DNA of 64,000 bases, from positions 434,001-498,000 of the forward strand of contig NW_026570298.1 of NCBI RefSeq assembly GCF_019649055.1, read 5' to 3'. The position numbers were made by a program, and so were the translations under genes. Below are positions 23,292 to 64,000 of the stretch, in pieces; positions within the stretch are counted from its first letter, which is position 1, and each line of letters starts with the position of its first letter. The notes beneath the pieces are model-generated. The model worked only from the letters and a program-made list of their open reading frames with translations. It had not been told where the DNA came from and ran no database searches. This stretch comes from Paramacrobiotus metropolitanus (taxonomy: Eukaryota > Tardigrada > Eutardigrada > Parachela > Macrobiotidae).

Positions 23292-23740
23292 ATGTCTTTT
23301 TGTTTTCGATGTTTTGCTCATTGATTTATCACTTTATCGTGCTTGTTCTTTGTTTTTATACTTTAATGATTTGTTTCTTGTTAATTTTCTGCCTAGTATT
23401 GTTTATACGTTATTATATCGCAAACAGGTTTCTTGTTCTCCATCCTGCGTTTCATTGTATAATCTTTGTCTCATTGTCCACTGCTGCAAACCGGCTCTGT
23501 GCCGTCGCACGAAGACAATAAATTCTCCATTATTATAATAACCGATAAGCAGTACTGACACTCAAATCTTCAAGGGCAGATATGCTGGCACCAGTTATAC
23601 TATTGCTAAATTTAACATCAACATTTCTACCTTTTGAAATATTTGTAGATGTGTATTACACTTTTTCTACCATTTCTAACAGTAACCACACATGTTCCCT
23701 GCTTCATTAAAAACAAGTACATTGAACCTAACACAAAATT

Positions 23741-52929
<29,189 letters not shown>

Positions 52930-53949
52930 TCGTCGTCGGAGACGTAAGCCAGAAAAGCGCTTCGCCAAGCCAGGAAAGGGAGCGCTTACATACTAATTGC
53001 GCTGGCATCCGCTCGGTGTTATTTTCCAATGCGACAGTCACTGATGTCTCCCCCTGAAGCGAGAGCTACAGATTCAGAGAGTATTTTGTTCAGTTAGAAA
53101 AATGGTTTATATCTCGTTCCGTTTAACTATATGAAGGATCTCATCGTGCTCGTACGTGCTTGTTATGCTGCAGAAACTGTAATTACGAGTACTAATTGTG
53201 CATAAACGGCTTCAAAAGTCAAAGCGGTGAAAACATCAGATTGGAGTATCTGAGATACCCTCGGGCCTCGAGTGCCGGTTCTATGAATCTCCTTACAGCT
53301 CGTAGGCGAGCCTACGTATAAGGCGTTTAAGTACTCAATTAGGCAGTATATTTTCAAGCCGTTTACTTTAATCGTGCACGGAAACGACGGGATAGGTGTA
53401 TTTTCCCCCTCGTTTCTGCACAATATGGCACTAATGCTGACAGCCTGTTTCTTCACCCGCTACGCTGTTGCCATGGCCCGTCGTTCTGTACAATAAAAAT
53501 GTCATGTTGATACGTAAAGTCACAGTAATGCAGCATCTGCTACAAATAAGCATAAAAATATATCATCAGGAGTTCAGGATTACGCGCTGTACTTAATAAG
53601 AAGCTTTATCGTGTGGAGACAGGATAGTGCTGTAATATTTAGTTAAAGTCTGTAATGCTTTGACAATTTTTATTCATTCTAATTTTTAAATGCAGTAACC
53701 GTACACTGTACTGAAACGCTTGCCTTCATGGTACTATACACTGACCCCGGACCCTTGCCTTGAGATAAAGGGGCAATACTGAGATACTGGACAAATCTAT
53801 CGAAACGGAATATCGGATATCATAACAAAATTACTATTCTGGCGTTTATTTCCATTAACTGATTGTGAGTCGTCTGCCCCAGTTCAGAGCCTGCAATATT
53901 TCTTTCTTTCCGGAATAAGCACCTCGGTCTGTTGGTCCTATCAGCGTGC
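52930..53949. other. Intergenic, no gene seen
   Basis: 3' flank of the GH31 gene and 5' flank of the LU-domain gene. Open frames here are short and unsupported. Confidence 0.4.
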
Positions 53950-56900
53950 ATGGACATCCGGCCTCCACTGCTTTCCCTTGCCTGTATCCTTACCCTTGGC
54001 CAGTGTCAACAGTCAGCCAGGGTATTCGGCAGAGCTGCTCTAGCGATTTTTTTAATCAATATTTCGCTATGCAGTTTGTTATTTCTTTAAGAAAAATGAG
54101 CAGATACAATAGTACAGGATGCCAGATATGCGCCGATAACTTTCGCTTTTGCCCGTTCCCAAACAATTTTTTGCAGCGCGATATTATTATACAGTATGCA
54201 CAGCAGCACAGGTCACCACTGACAGTTGTACCTAAATTCTAATTATGGACCGAATCTTTTTCTACTTTTGCACATTAACGCGCTTAAGTATGAAAGGTCG
54301 TTCTGACACCGAAACAAATTTTCCGAATTGTTTTCAGATTTTCAAATTAGTTTACGATTTCTGGAATTCGTTTTAAAATTTTAAAAAAATGCTAGTCCGT
54401 GGTTCAGTGTGTGAAGATCTATCTTCATATATCTATCTTCATACATAGGCGCACTTATGAGCAAAATGATGCATAGAAGTATGTTCACGCTTTAGCATTT
54501 AGAAGTTTATTTCAAACATGCTTCCCAAAGCGGATGCTGCGCTGTGACGGCACACTCAAACGGTTTCATACCTACATTCTTGCTGTTTTATACAAATCCT
54601 TTGGATCCGGTCAAAGAACGGCATAAACCCCTCAGACTGGGGTCGGCCCACTTTGCCTTTGCCGTTTCAGTTTGGCTTTTTCAACTTACCTTTGCCTTTG
54701 CCGTTGGAAAAGCCGTTAGCGTGCTAACAACAGTAAAACCTGATAACCAAATACACCGGCGGTTAAACGATTCCATATTTATTATTCAGGTGTATTGATT
54801 TTACAGAACTGCCCCCAGAAAATATAGCAGGATTATAATGTGCAGTATGTTGAATCGTTGTTTGAATAAACTTTTTTTAATGGAATGCTGCGCGTGGCTC
54901 GCTTGCGATTCGAGCCCGAATTGTTTTCCCGCTACCGCTCAATTTTTGGGTGGTTTTTTTAAACAAAATCGTTTGAACACTGGCACGAGACAGGTTAAAC
55001 TTTTCGATTACTAGGTTTATCGTGAACGACCGCATCAGTAATTAAAAACAAAATCAAACTTAAAATCCAGTGTCAAAGCTTTCTTTTCATTATTACGCTT
55101 TCGTTTGTCCATGAGGGTTAATTCTTTTACGGTGTTTCAATCAAAGACTGCCAACAACTCAACTGAACTTTTTTCTGCTTGACATAGCCGAGTTCTGCCA
55201 CTTACAACTCCTTGATCGCGAATGTTTCGTTGTGTTTTGTTCGTTTTTGCCAGATTGTGCGTAAGAAGCAGGTTCTTTTGCACGGGTATTTCGCATTCGG
55301 TTAAGGAAAGAAAGTGTATTTAAGCCTATTATGCAGGTGTATTCACTGTACAGGACCTCCCTATGCCATAGTCTACGGGACTCGCCGGTTAAGATTCTAA
55401 CGTATTTACCTACTTTTCAGGTGTATTGGTTTTCCAGGTGTATGTATCTGTAAAGGCAGGTTTTACTGTAGCCGTTTTAAAATACCGTCTCTAAAAGCCT
55501 TTGCCGTTCGAAAAATGAATTACCGTTAACACATTGCCATTTCTGAACACTTTTGGTACTGTTTTCTCTTTAAATATGATAATGTAATTCTTTTATTCTT
55601 TAATGATATGATAATGTAACGTATTTCAATGCAGAACATATATCTGGGAAGATTTTTTCATTTGGGTAATTCGTTTTCAAACGGCAAAGGCTTTTGTGAG
55701 ACGGCGCATTGAAACGGTATATTAGTACGTACGCTAACGGCTTTTTTGTCGGCAAAGCAAATGTAAAGGTGAAGCTGAAAAAGGCAAACTGAAAAAGCAA
55801 ACGCAAAGGGACGGCAAAGGCGAAATTGGCCGACCCCAGAAATGCATTTGCGAGTGCGCAAAAGCGAATGTTCCGTACAAGTCCACGAATTTTGTAGCAG
55901 CATAATTATAACGAGAACAGGTCAGCCGCCCTTCACGGGTGTGATTGTGTTATGTGATTACATGAATATATTTCCTGCCATTAGTTTTTATGCAAGCTTT
56001 TTCGGCTAAAAAATCACCTTGCTGGAATTTCTTTATGGGGCCGTTGACTTATCACGTTCGTGCCTTGGCCAAACATCGCAGCAGGCCGGGCTGATTGCAA
56101 CAAGTCAGGATTATTTTGTCTGACGCTACACGCTTTCTTGCAGCCATTTTATTGCTACAGCTGCAACTATGACATTAGCATCACACAGAACACTGCCAAT
56201 CAGCATCCGTATGGCTGCCTAAAAGGTTACGAGACAACCGCCATCGACTGCTCCAAGAAAGCGTACGTCACCTGTATACCGGGCCAGAGCAAATGCAACG
56301 GATGCTTGATGGAAACCATCTATGCTCCGAGCCGATACTACGGGGGAAACATCGGTAAGCACCGTATTTTACCACTAAAGGTGACAAGTTTATTCAAACT
56401 TTACTTACTAGTATTATCATTTAAACGGGCATTATCGACACTCTGGGCGAAACGAAATAACAGCGGATTAGGCGTTACCTACACGGTTTCACCACATTGT
56501 AAGCCCTCCCGTTTAATTCAATGCGCATACAGAGTTCAAGCTTGCTGTACTCGTACGTACGTATGTGACGCATACATCGTGGTTCCGAGTGAAGACTGAA
56601 AATTTGTGCTTTATCGTATGACTAGTTAGATTTTTCTCACATTTTGGTCTTTTAGGTAAGTGATTTTATATTTTGGTCACCCGTCACTGGTACCAGTCCC
56701 TGTGTGTCGCGCTACAATGCTACATTAACAGCTGCTAATCGCACGAATAGCTTTTGACTTGGTTTCAACGCTTTATGGTTACCACAAATCCCAGTTTATC
56801 GGGCACAAAGATAGATACCGTAATTATCGAATTTGTGGCTCCCCCCGCAATAAGAGCCCCCCTGAAATAAGCCCCCCTCCCCGATCCTGTTTGAAAAATA

Positions 56901-58687
56901 ACGCCACCCCCCGAAATTACGCCCCAGGGGGCCTTTATTAAATGTCCAGCGCTGCAAAATGATAAGTACACCGCAAATTTCTTCCTAACAATTATTGTAA
57001 TTTGATGGGTAAACAGTAAATGGACATCAGCATAATGTGGTGTTTGTTGAGAAACAGTTGCTTAGATAAGAATATGCTCCAAAATGTGTGTTCGTAAGGT
57101 CGTGTATTTGGATAAACCGGTAACTTTTGCGTTCAGTTTCACTAGAACAGAATGCACAGTTGTTTGAAATATAATGCCGCCTTCCAAAATATGCCGTTTG
57201 AAAAATAATGCCACCCCCCGAAATTACGCCCCCTCCCCGAAATAAGCCCCCCTCCGCCATAACCTTCGAACTATTTGTACCCCAGGGCCACAAATTCGAT
57301 AATTACGGTATGTAAACCAAAAAAGCACTTTTGTTCACGTCCCAGTCGCCTCCCTTCAACTGATTGGTCCGCATTGCGTGACGTAGATATGGCATATTCC
57401 GCCCAGGATAAGCAAAATAAAGAAAATTACTCGGGAGTAGCTTTGTTTTTGAGATGGCAAATCTAAATAAGTGGCTTAGTACTCGTACAACAGCGCATAC
57501 ACGCATTAAGCGCGTCGCTCTTTACATAATATAGTTAATGCTGTAATTACCAAGATTTTGAAGTTTTCTTAACATTTATAATTACCATATTAATTGGATT
57601 TTATATCCAGGTCAAATGCAGTAAGGAAGTAAGACCTAGTCATGGTTGGCGCACGCAAACGGGCTCCCAAAGCTAAAAATCTGGCCTCGCAAGATAGGCT
57701 AGTGTTCATTGGGTGCCTCCGTATGACTCTTAGGTTGTGATGTAAAGAAAAGTGCTTTTCTAAGGTTGTATATTCATATTTGTGTCACATAATTGTATTT
57801 TTGAAATTTTTGAAACTGTAGAAATTTGTAAACGTGGAAAACCGGTTTTTTACATTTCGCCCGGTCCAGATCCCTTTCTTCCAGTTATTTGTTATGAAAA
57901 TGTATCGATGTTAATCATTCATAGACGAAGTTTTCCCTATGAAAACTGTACATTTCCGTGGACATAAATCGTTCTCGGGAAATTTTTGCACCAGGTGGCC
58001 AAAATTTGAAAAAAATTGAAGCACAGACGAAAGTGTGCCGCACAGTTTCGTTTGTGCTTCAATTTTTTTTTACTTTACCACTGAAGTTTTCGGTCAGTTA
58101 GTATAATGATCGGGCGCTCCGACATAAAGAACTGTTGTATTAGAGGTGGCCCATGTTGTTTTCAACCAGGGCCCATGCTCAAACGTTACTGCTTGGCCAG
58201 CAACCAACACCAGCTGCAGCTGCTGCTGATGACGCTAAAACCGGATGGACCGCATCAGTACGCCTGCCGTCTGTATACAGCGTCGATGGATATGCCGGTG
58301 CGACAGTGTGTCTGCTGGGGCGACAAGTGCAACCGGCAGAATCTCGGACAGCACTTTTTGGCACCGGTGGCAAAGGATACGGATGCACTACACCCCAACG
58401 GCACGGGCAATTGGTCGGATATCTTCAAGCAGGAACAGTATGAAAACCAACCGCGCCCCACCATGCCGCCCACCTGGACCAGTAAACCGGGTCCGGTTGG
58501 TGGTGGGGGTGGCGCTAGTAATGGAGTGCAGGATGGCAGCAACAAAGTGCCAGGAAATAGTGACAATGAGACGCGCATCTGTGATCCACGCTACCCGGAC
58601 GAAGCGGACTGCGCTGCGGACGGTATGTCGCCAGTGATTGCCATTTCCCGAAATACTGTAACTGTAAATTATGCACGAAATTCGTAG
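53950..58687 (+). CDS. Secreted LU (Ly6/uPAR, three-finger) domain protein
   Basis: Exon 1 is 53950-54021, exon 2 is 56144-56354 and exon 3 is 58098-58687; phases 0 and 1 fit. Exon 1 gives a signal peptide (MDIRPPLLSLACILTLGQC) and is the least certain part. The body starts CYSCNYD, has many cysteines, and the domain closes with CVCWGDKCN, the CxC..D.CN ending typical of LU folds. A proline/glycine-rich tail follows. A GT at 58623 (GACG|GTATGT) could splice the tail to a further exon, so the stop at 58685-58687 may not be the real end. LU proteins act outside the cell, often membrane-tethered. A partner is not predictable. Introns hold DNA transposons and a hairpin. Confidence 0.6.
54637..55839. 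mobile_element. Fold-back transposon, hAT-like ends
   Basis: Lies inside intron 1 of the LU gene. Ends read CTGGGGTCGGCC inward from both sides, followed by 80-100 bp inverted arms rich in TTTGCCTTTGCCG and ending AAAAGCCGTTAGCGT. Length is 1,203 bp and there is no transposase. CAGGGGTCGGC-type ends are known from hAT elements; that assignment is inference. No 8-bp duplication was found. Confidence 0.5.
56816..57310. mobile_element. TA-flanked MITE with C-rich internal repeats
   Basis: Terminal inverted repeats ACCGTAATTATCGAATTTGT followed by GGC at both ends, bounded by TA, as for Tc1/mariner-type insertions. Inside, repeats of GAAATAAGCCCCC and GAAATTACGCCCC occur near both ends. 495 bp, non-coding, in intron 2 of the LU gene. 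Confidence 0.65.
58009..58070 (+). ncRNA. Candidate hairpin RNA in LU-gene intron
   Basis: A 24-bp near-perfect stem (AAATTGAAGCACAGACGAAA against its complement, with one G-T pair), a bulge, 3 more pairs and a 5-nt loop. It ends 27 nt before exon 3. It could be an intronic microRNA precursor or a small inverted-repeat element. The flanking poly-A/poly-T favours the latter as an alternative. Confidence 0.35.
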
Positions 58688-59710
58688 CTGCCCGCGGACG
58701 AAATTCGGCCCTTTCCATCACACGATCATCGGTAAGGTTAATCCCAGCAACCCATACTGTTTAGTAGAAGTGCAATATTTATGGTTTCCAGGCATTTGTC
58801 CCGGTATTTCTGGTAACGCTAAAGTGGAGAATTAGATACACAAAGTCCCTTTTGGGGGCGGATTAAAGACTCCATTGTGTCGGAACGAATCAAGGCACCA
58901 CTAACTTAATTACGATTGTTTTAACAACCTTTGTCCGGATTTATTATGCTAGATTTGTTAAGGGAGGGTTTTGATTTAAATTGGTCCGAGAACACCATAG
59001 CATCGAAGCTTTCGTGACCATAGATTACAAAATTAATCTGTTTTTCTTCACAAAATTTACTGGGTTGCCTGTTGTTTATAGTTTCGAAAATGTGTCGATA
59101 TGAAAGGTCATGTCGTGCGCGGTAATGCGGCAATGTGGGTTATGCGGTACCGAGTTGGAATCATAGGCGACCAAAATAGAACTCTCTTCTGCACAACTTT
59201 ACAGTAGGCTCTGATGAGCGAAAGACCTTTTGAATGAATAGCTTTTGTGGTTCGTTGTCGGACGCACTAATTCACACTAGCACCATGTGCATATAAAAAT
59301 AGTTGCTGACATTTAAATGGCGACCTTACAGGTGGCACGCTCTTTGTTGTTTGCCCCACCGTTAACGGTGACTCACAAACTGTTAAAAATTAATATAAAA
59401 CTTAGTACTATTTGCACAACAACCGGCACGACGGTTACACGTTGCCCTGAACTACTGCAGGCTGACAGATTTGAGTGAACGTCCACTGTGAATGCTTGTT
59501 TATCGTATCCAGCGGATAGCGTGCTGGTGCAGCTTGCAACGAGGCACGCACACCCGCAAATACCACGTAGTACCACGTACACAGGAATCCCCCAGCCGCC
59601 TCAGTACCGGAATGATGACGATTGAGCGTATCTGCCGTGCGGCCTGGTTACGAGGAGGATGTGGGGGACCAGCATCCGTGTTGACATCACTGCTCCACAC
59701 TCTTCACACA
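58688..59710. other. Intergenic, no gene seen
   Basis: Separates the LU gene from the two-Ig gene. No repeat family or credible frame was recognised. Confidence 0.4.
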
Positions 59711-59711
59711 C

Positions 59712-59719
59712 TATAAAAG
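59712..59719 (+). promoter_or_regulatory. TATA box of the two-Ig gene
   Basis: TATAAAAG, 109 bp before the start codon of the gene that follows. Confidence 0.5.
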
Positions 59720-59827
59720 CGCGATGCTAAGGTAGCCGTTTGACAAATGTGCTTCCGCTCGCTCTTACACATCTTTTCTAACCGCGTGGCGACGTTAAGT
59801 GACCTTTATCCGGCCACTTCCCAGACG

Positions 59828-62800
59828 ATGCATTTCCTCATCAGCTCGGCGCTGGTTGTGCATTTTCTCTGTAAATGGAGTCAGTGTTCGGATTACTCAG
59901 CCGACAGTAACGATGGACGTGTACAGGTAAAGAATGCGCGTCTCTTTGATCCGTTTAGTTAATATTTGGAATAAATTTATTGCAATTCGACTAATTGATC
60001 TTCGTTGATAATAATCCGTAGTTTTTCGTGTGAATTTCTATGCGGATAATTATAATATGGTGGAAATAATTCCTTACACAGGGTGTTCAACAGCCAAACG
60101 CAGAGGTTGTCATCCAAGCAGACCAAGCTTATGCCAGAAGCGTAGGTATGTGTTTACAGATATGTACTGTGCGCCTTCATTGTAGCATAAGAAAAGATTT
60201 TCTTTTTTGTACTTACCAAAAATAAGCACCAGCAAGAAGATTTACAGTATGTACATGTAATACTGCCTTTCACTTCGGTAGACTAAGACTTAGTATATCT
60301 AGATACATAAACTGTGTACTAAAAGCCCTTTGCTAACTGCATTAAATTCGCCGGCAGTTTTGAAGAATCCAGTAGATAATCTAAACGCTGAAAATCTGAA
60401 GATCTTCATGCATGCGAGCCACGGTGTCCTAATGTTAAAATATATATCTGCTCTTCGTCTTTGCAGAATCCTTAGCCTTCACGAATCCCAAGCCCCCGCA
60501 AATGATGCAGCTCGCTCCACACCAGCCGCTCACGCTGCGCTGCGAAGCCGCTGTGGTTAACGGCCCGCAGCCCACCGTGTACTGGATGCGCGACGGTGAC
60601 ATTGTGTCCGCCGTTACGGAACCAGCCAATCCGCGCGCTTCCTTGACCAACCCGACCGCGGTTAGCGCCCTGGTCAGCAGCGCCCTCTCGTTTCCCTGTG
60701 TACAGCATGACACCAGTGGGGATTATGTCTGCGTTGCGGAGACACTGACGTCACGGATCCAGACGATCACGACGATTGTCGTCGACACCGGTAAATTTTA
60801 AAAGCAGTGTCTCTGGAAAAACGGCTTTATTTACTGTAAAACTCAACTTAAACTAAACAATAAGCAATTTAAATAATAACTAATATTAAATTAATACCAG
60901 TAAATATTAACAGTTTAAAATAATAAAAAATATTATTATTAATACTATTAAAGGACACAATTAATTAAATAAATTAAACTGAAGCTTTGATTGTGCATCG
61001 CAGACCTGGGCAGTTAATTTTAACTATTTAACTTAACGCGAGTTTTTTTCGAGTTAACGAGTTATAACTTAACTTTGAAGCTTAACTCGCCAGGATGAAA
61101 ACTTAACTCTAGCGCAACTCAAAAATAATATAGCGCAACTCGAGTTTAACGTAACTCTGGAGGTTTCAGTTGAAAGCAAAAATGAAATTAAAAAATAGAA
61201 AATATCAGAAAAAATGTTATGTTAACCGTGGATCGCATAAATTGCCATAATTACAAAAGTATCTGTACAAAATTTCTCGCGCAGACGTACACTACGACCG
61301 CCCAAGGCTTTGACTAGACTAGGAAAAATGCACGTTGGCGTGCATTTGACAGACCGGAGCGCAGCATTTCCTTTGAGTACAGTATACTACATTTTATATT
61401 ACAAACTGTTTAAGTATTTTAATACTATTTTTATATGTTGAATAATGAAATTTTATATTATTTTGCAAAACGACTTAGGAACATAAGCATAGACTTCCAG
61501 TTACTCGTTGGAAATGGCTTACGTGACAACCTTTCGTAACGACCTTTCGTAACGGACACAAATCAACGAAAGTATGTATTAATCTACCTTCGCTACGCTT
61601 CGGTCGATGAATATGCATCGGAGAGTCCATGCTGACAGTGAATGTGATCGTTCAATTTGAGCTCAATTAACAGCGTGCAGAGAACGTAATTTTTTGCGGA
61701 GCAAAATTTTGTCAACGAGAGGACAAATCATGTTCCGCGCCAAAATCACACGGGAACTGATCGTCTGTGCGCTACCTGCTACCTGTAATTGTTCGCTACC
61801 TGCCCATTAGGGAAGCGTAATAATGCGGTCAACGCTGTCAAACAGCTACACTAACTTCGGTAGCCATGTGAAGCGAAATCTTAGTAAAAAAGTTCAGCGT
61901 TGCCGGCGCTCGGCCCCAAAAGCCAGGGTCAAAAAGAGGGAGGAATTTTGTCAGATAAGAACTTCTTATGTTTGATTTTTTCTTGAGGGTGAGAGAAAAC
62001 AGGCAGGAAAAACAATAAGAACAAAACACAAAAAACACAAGCATGTTTTCTTTACGTATATGTTTCATTCTTTTGTTTCATTCTTATTCTTTCTTATGTT
62101 TTATTTATATTTTATCTTCCTCCCTCAAGAAAAATGTGTCTCTCGCTCTCTCCCTCAGGAAAAACATGAAAAGGAACATTAGAAAAGCATGAATTTTAAA
62201 AATCAGTTTTAAGAAAAAAATTAATAATTGGTCTGTGTCTCAAATCTGGTAAAAGTGATATCGGTATGCATAAAAGACTACTTGAAGTTGATTAATAAAA
62301 TCATGATTTTTTTTATTAGAAGTTAACTCCAGTTAACTCTAGTTATTGCGGCTAACTTAACTCGTAGCGTAACTCGCGAGCTGCGATTAACTCTTAACTC
62401 TAACTATGAGTCGAAATCTCATAACTGCCCAGGTCTGGTGCATCGTAAGGTGAAACACTTTCGAAGAGCTCTACGAATGACAGCGTTAGCTTGTCCTCCG
62501 TCAGCCGTAAGTTTTTCACTTTTGTAGGGCGGAGCAGTCGTACGAAACAGGTGAACGTAGAAGAAAAATGTCCAGACACCACCGGAATTCCCCGCATCGT
62601 TACATCGACCAAGAGGTATATTCAAACAGTGCAGCGCGATGCTGTGCTAATGTGCCGCAGTACTGGATCGCCCGCACCGAAAATCGCCTGGTTTTATCAG
62701 GCTACGCTGCACCGTAAAGGCAATCCAGCGTCCGCTAAAATAATCCGCCCGACACAAGAAAAATACGAGGTAAGGAAACTGCGAACGGACCAGAATAATA

Positions 62801-63000
62801 TTACTGTAACAAAGCCTGTTTTTGGCAACTCGATTATACAAAATATGTTGAAGGTCCTGGAGACTGGTGATCTGCTAATCCGCAATATATCCGCCAAAAC
62901 CGACCGTGGATATTACATTTGTGGGGCGTCGAATATCTATGGCTCGCATTACACAGTATCGTTCCTACAACCGGTTGGTAACCGGCATCAGAATACATGA
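59828..63000 (+). CDS. Secreted two-Ig protein, IMP-L2/ZIG-like
   Basis: Exons are 59828-59926, 60082-60145, 60467-60790 and 62528-63000; phases 0, 1, 1 fit. The N-terminal signal peptide is MHFLISSALVVHFLCKWSQC. The first Ig domain has LTLRCEAAV, YWMRDGD and DTSGDYVCVAE. The second has AVLMCRSTG, PKIAWFY, TGDLLIRNISAKTDRGYYIC and GASNIYGSHY. Both keep Cys, Trp and DxGxYxC. Two-Ig secreted proteins of this kind in flies (IMP-L2) bind insulin-like peptides and in nematodes (ZIG) act in axon maintenance; which applies here is unknown. An optional 81-nt intron (62770-62850, GAG|GTAAGG ... GAAG|GTC) would shorten the second domain to a more typical length. Intron 3 holds a hAT element. Confidence 0.7.
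61001..62437. mobile_element. Non-autonomous hAT transposon with perfect 8-bp TSD
   Basis: Ends CAGACCTGGGCAGTTA / TAACTGCCCAGGTCTG, flanked on both sides by GTGCATCG (60993-61000 and 62438-62445). The 1,437-bp interior has many GTTAACTC motifs near both ends and an inner inverted pair (about 61977 and 62141), but no transposase. TSD length and CAG-type ends are diagnostic of the hAT superfamily. It lies in intron 3 of the two-Ig gene. Confidence 0.85.
61317..61370 (+). repeat. Diverged copy of the 3261 repeat
   Basis: CTAGGAAAAATGCACG, GCATTTGACAGACCGGAGCG: the same order of elements as 3261-3320, inside the hAT transposon. Confidence 0.35.
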
Positions 63001-63604
63001 TGTTGAACCCGCTCCTTCCGCCGGACACTAATGGTTTTCGCATCACGACTGAGGCGGGAATAGTGAATAGTACACCGTGTCATTACTGAGTAGCGCATTA
63101 AAGCTGCAGTCAATAATCGGTATATTCCAGGCGCTCAATACATGTCCTACTAGTGCTGCTTGAATTACGGACAACGTTGCATTTGTACTCGTACACATCG
63201 AAACTTACTTTACACGTTCTGCCTTTATCCTTATCACGTACAGTACAATAAATTATATACAGAAATTGCAATGACGTAATTCTATAATAAAAAAAACACA
63301 CGTTCCTGTAACACCTGAACCAACTGTACCAGAACATGGCGTTGTGATTTAGCGACAGACCACCATATTACGCAGATGTATCGTTTCACATTTAGTCAGC
63401 AATACACTCGTATTTACGAAATTCTCTGGATAGTGATTTTGTGATTAGTGGCAGTCCAGGCAGTGGCCCGTACTTGGTCTTTACTATGGTCCTACTGGAT
63501 TGTAGCCGGTTGGCAAAACGTTTTCGGTGGTGAGCTACAACCCATTCCTTTTTGGACGGCCTACGGTGTTCTGATGGGTGGTACTCAATAAATGCTTTAG
63601 CCGG
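63001..63604. other. Intergenic, no gene seen
   Basis: 3' flanks of two convergent genes (two-Ig on +, second GH31 on -). No further feature was seen. Confidence 0.4.
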
Positions 63605-63990
63605 TCATTTCAAGGAATCAGCTGAGCGTATCACCCCCTCCTCAGCGGGAATTGACAAGTCGCATTTACAATATGTATCTTCCTGTCGACAATCGTCGTT
63701 GGTGAAGAGAAAGGTCATCGTTTTGGTCATGGGTATGGCTCCGGTGATGGTCATAATCTTAGTGCCGTTCTGTTTAATAAGCCGCTTTAGACCCGGAATC
63801 CTTTAGGATACAGAGTAAAAGTAAGAATCGTTACCTTGTTAGCAAATTTAAATTCCCCGGTGCGATCGTGCTGACGGTCGATGATCACCTGCTGGTAGCG
63901 GCGCGCCTGCATCCCGTAGATCTGGATTTCTTCAATGAAGTAGTTCTCCATTCCTGTCCAGTTTTGTTTCACTTCAAGAATGAAGACATG
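63605..63990 (-). CDS. Second GH31 gene, last two exons only
   Basis: Exons 63990-63835 and 63769-63605, intron 65 bp, stop at 63605-63607, with acceptor CTTTGCAG at the window edge. The penultimate exon reads HVFILEVKQNWTGMENYFIE, and the last exon starts NGTKIMTITGAIPM and contains MTFLFTNDD. Both align with the last two exons of the GH31 gene at 52496-52929 (NWTGMENYFIEKIQIYG; GAIPMWESVTFLFTNDD), with introns at identical positions. It is therefore a paralog on the opposite strand, tail to tail. Its catalytic part lies outside the window, so activity cannot be judged. Confidence 0.8.
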
Positions 63991-64000
63991 CTGCAAAGAC

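Larger units (their letters stand above)
18951..23545 (+). mobile_element. LINE (non-LTR) retrotransposon, defective
   Basis: The element has three 20-bp tandem units (CATTCTCGCTTTGGACAGCT) at 18951-19010, a 5' leader, ORF1 with CCHC fingers, a broken apurinic-type endonuclease, an open RT frame and a 3' tail to about 23545. The layout and the GVEIDRELSFKIHADKL-type thumb region fit the Jockey/CR1 group (inference). The endonuclease frameshifts make this copy non-autonomous. Its ends are approximate because no target duplication was found. Confidence 0.75.

Noticed and set aside
23249-23538. Hydrophobic plus-strand frames after the LINE RT
   Set aside because: T-rich 3' tail of the element; hydrophobic composition follows from base composition.
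60435-60713. Minus-strand frames over the first Ig exon
   Set aside because: Antisense shadow of a GC-rich exon with a clear Ig pattern on the plus strand.

Overview
The window is nuclear DNA from a small-genome invertebrate animal. GT-AG introns are mostly about 50-110 bp, genes are split into many short exons, and transposable elements are abundant. The multi-exon membrane alpha-glucosidase (GH31) gene, the LU (three-finger) gene and the IMP-L2/ZIG-like two-Ig gene suit a protostome, perhaps an ecdysozoan. A tardigrade is my best guess, but nothing in the sequence proves it.

Layout. 0.5-15.2 kb is a decayed inverted duplication. Two copies of a small secreted-peptide gene point away from each other: the right copy (13.5-14.8 kb, +) looks intact and the left copy (0.9-9.0 kb, -) is a pseudogene. 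The pseudogene intron holds a broken Ty3-type gag element (5.2-8.5 kb) and an inverted GGAC-rich element (1.8-3.2 kb). The centre of the duplication holds a reverse-transcriptase fragment (11.2-11.7 kb). 15.2-18.9 kb contains only repeats and fold-back elements. 18.95-23.5 kb is a LINE with intact ORF1 and RT but a frameshifted endonuclease. 23.7-52.9 kb (+) is an 18-exon GH31 gene whose usual catalytic nucleophile is replaced. A second GH31 gene enters from the right edge on the opposite strand (63.6-64.0 kb). Between them lie a secreted LU-domain gene (53.95-58.7 kb) and a secreted two-Ig gene (59.8-63.0 kb), with hAT-like and TA-flanked non-autonomous DNA transposons in their introns or upstream.

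The outstanding feature is a 23,376-bp LTR retrotransposon (28,877-52,252, minus strand) in what was a roughly 106-bp GH31 intron. It has near-identical 574-bp LTRs (one difference seen), a CTTA target duplication, and a primer-binding site resembling tRNA-Lys. Its uninterrupted 3,534-codon gag-pol frame carries three integrase-type HHCC zinc modules. Behind pol lie about 10.8 kb of cargo: several unrecognised sense-strand ORFs (one RGG-rich, others with acidic or basic tails), a tandem array of eight diverged tRNA-like units with T-runs downstream of most, and an antisense gene that appears to contain a real intron and to encode winged-helix-like modules plus a coiled coil. Copies of the polypurine-tract/LTR junction also lie inside the polyprotein frame. 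I know of no described element with this combination. It is the best candidate here for an undescribed system.

Limits: everything was read by eye. Homology calls rest on motifs, exon phase and remembered family patterns, not on searches.
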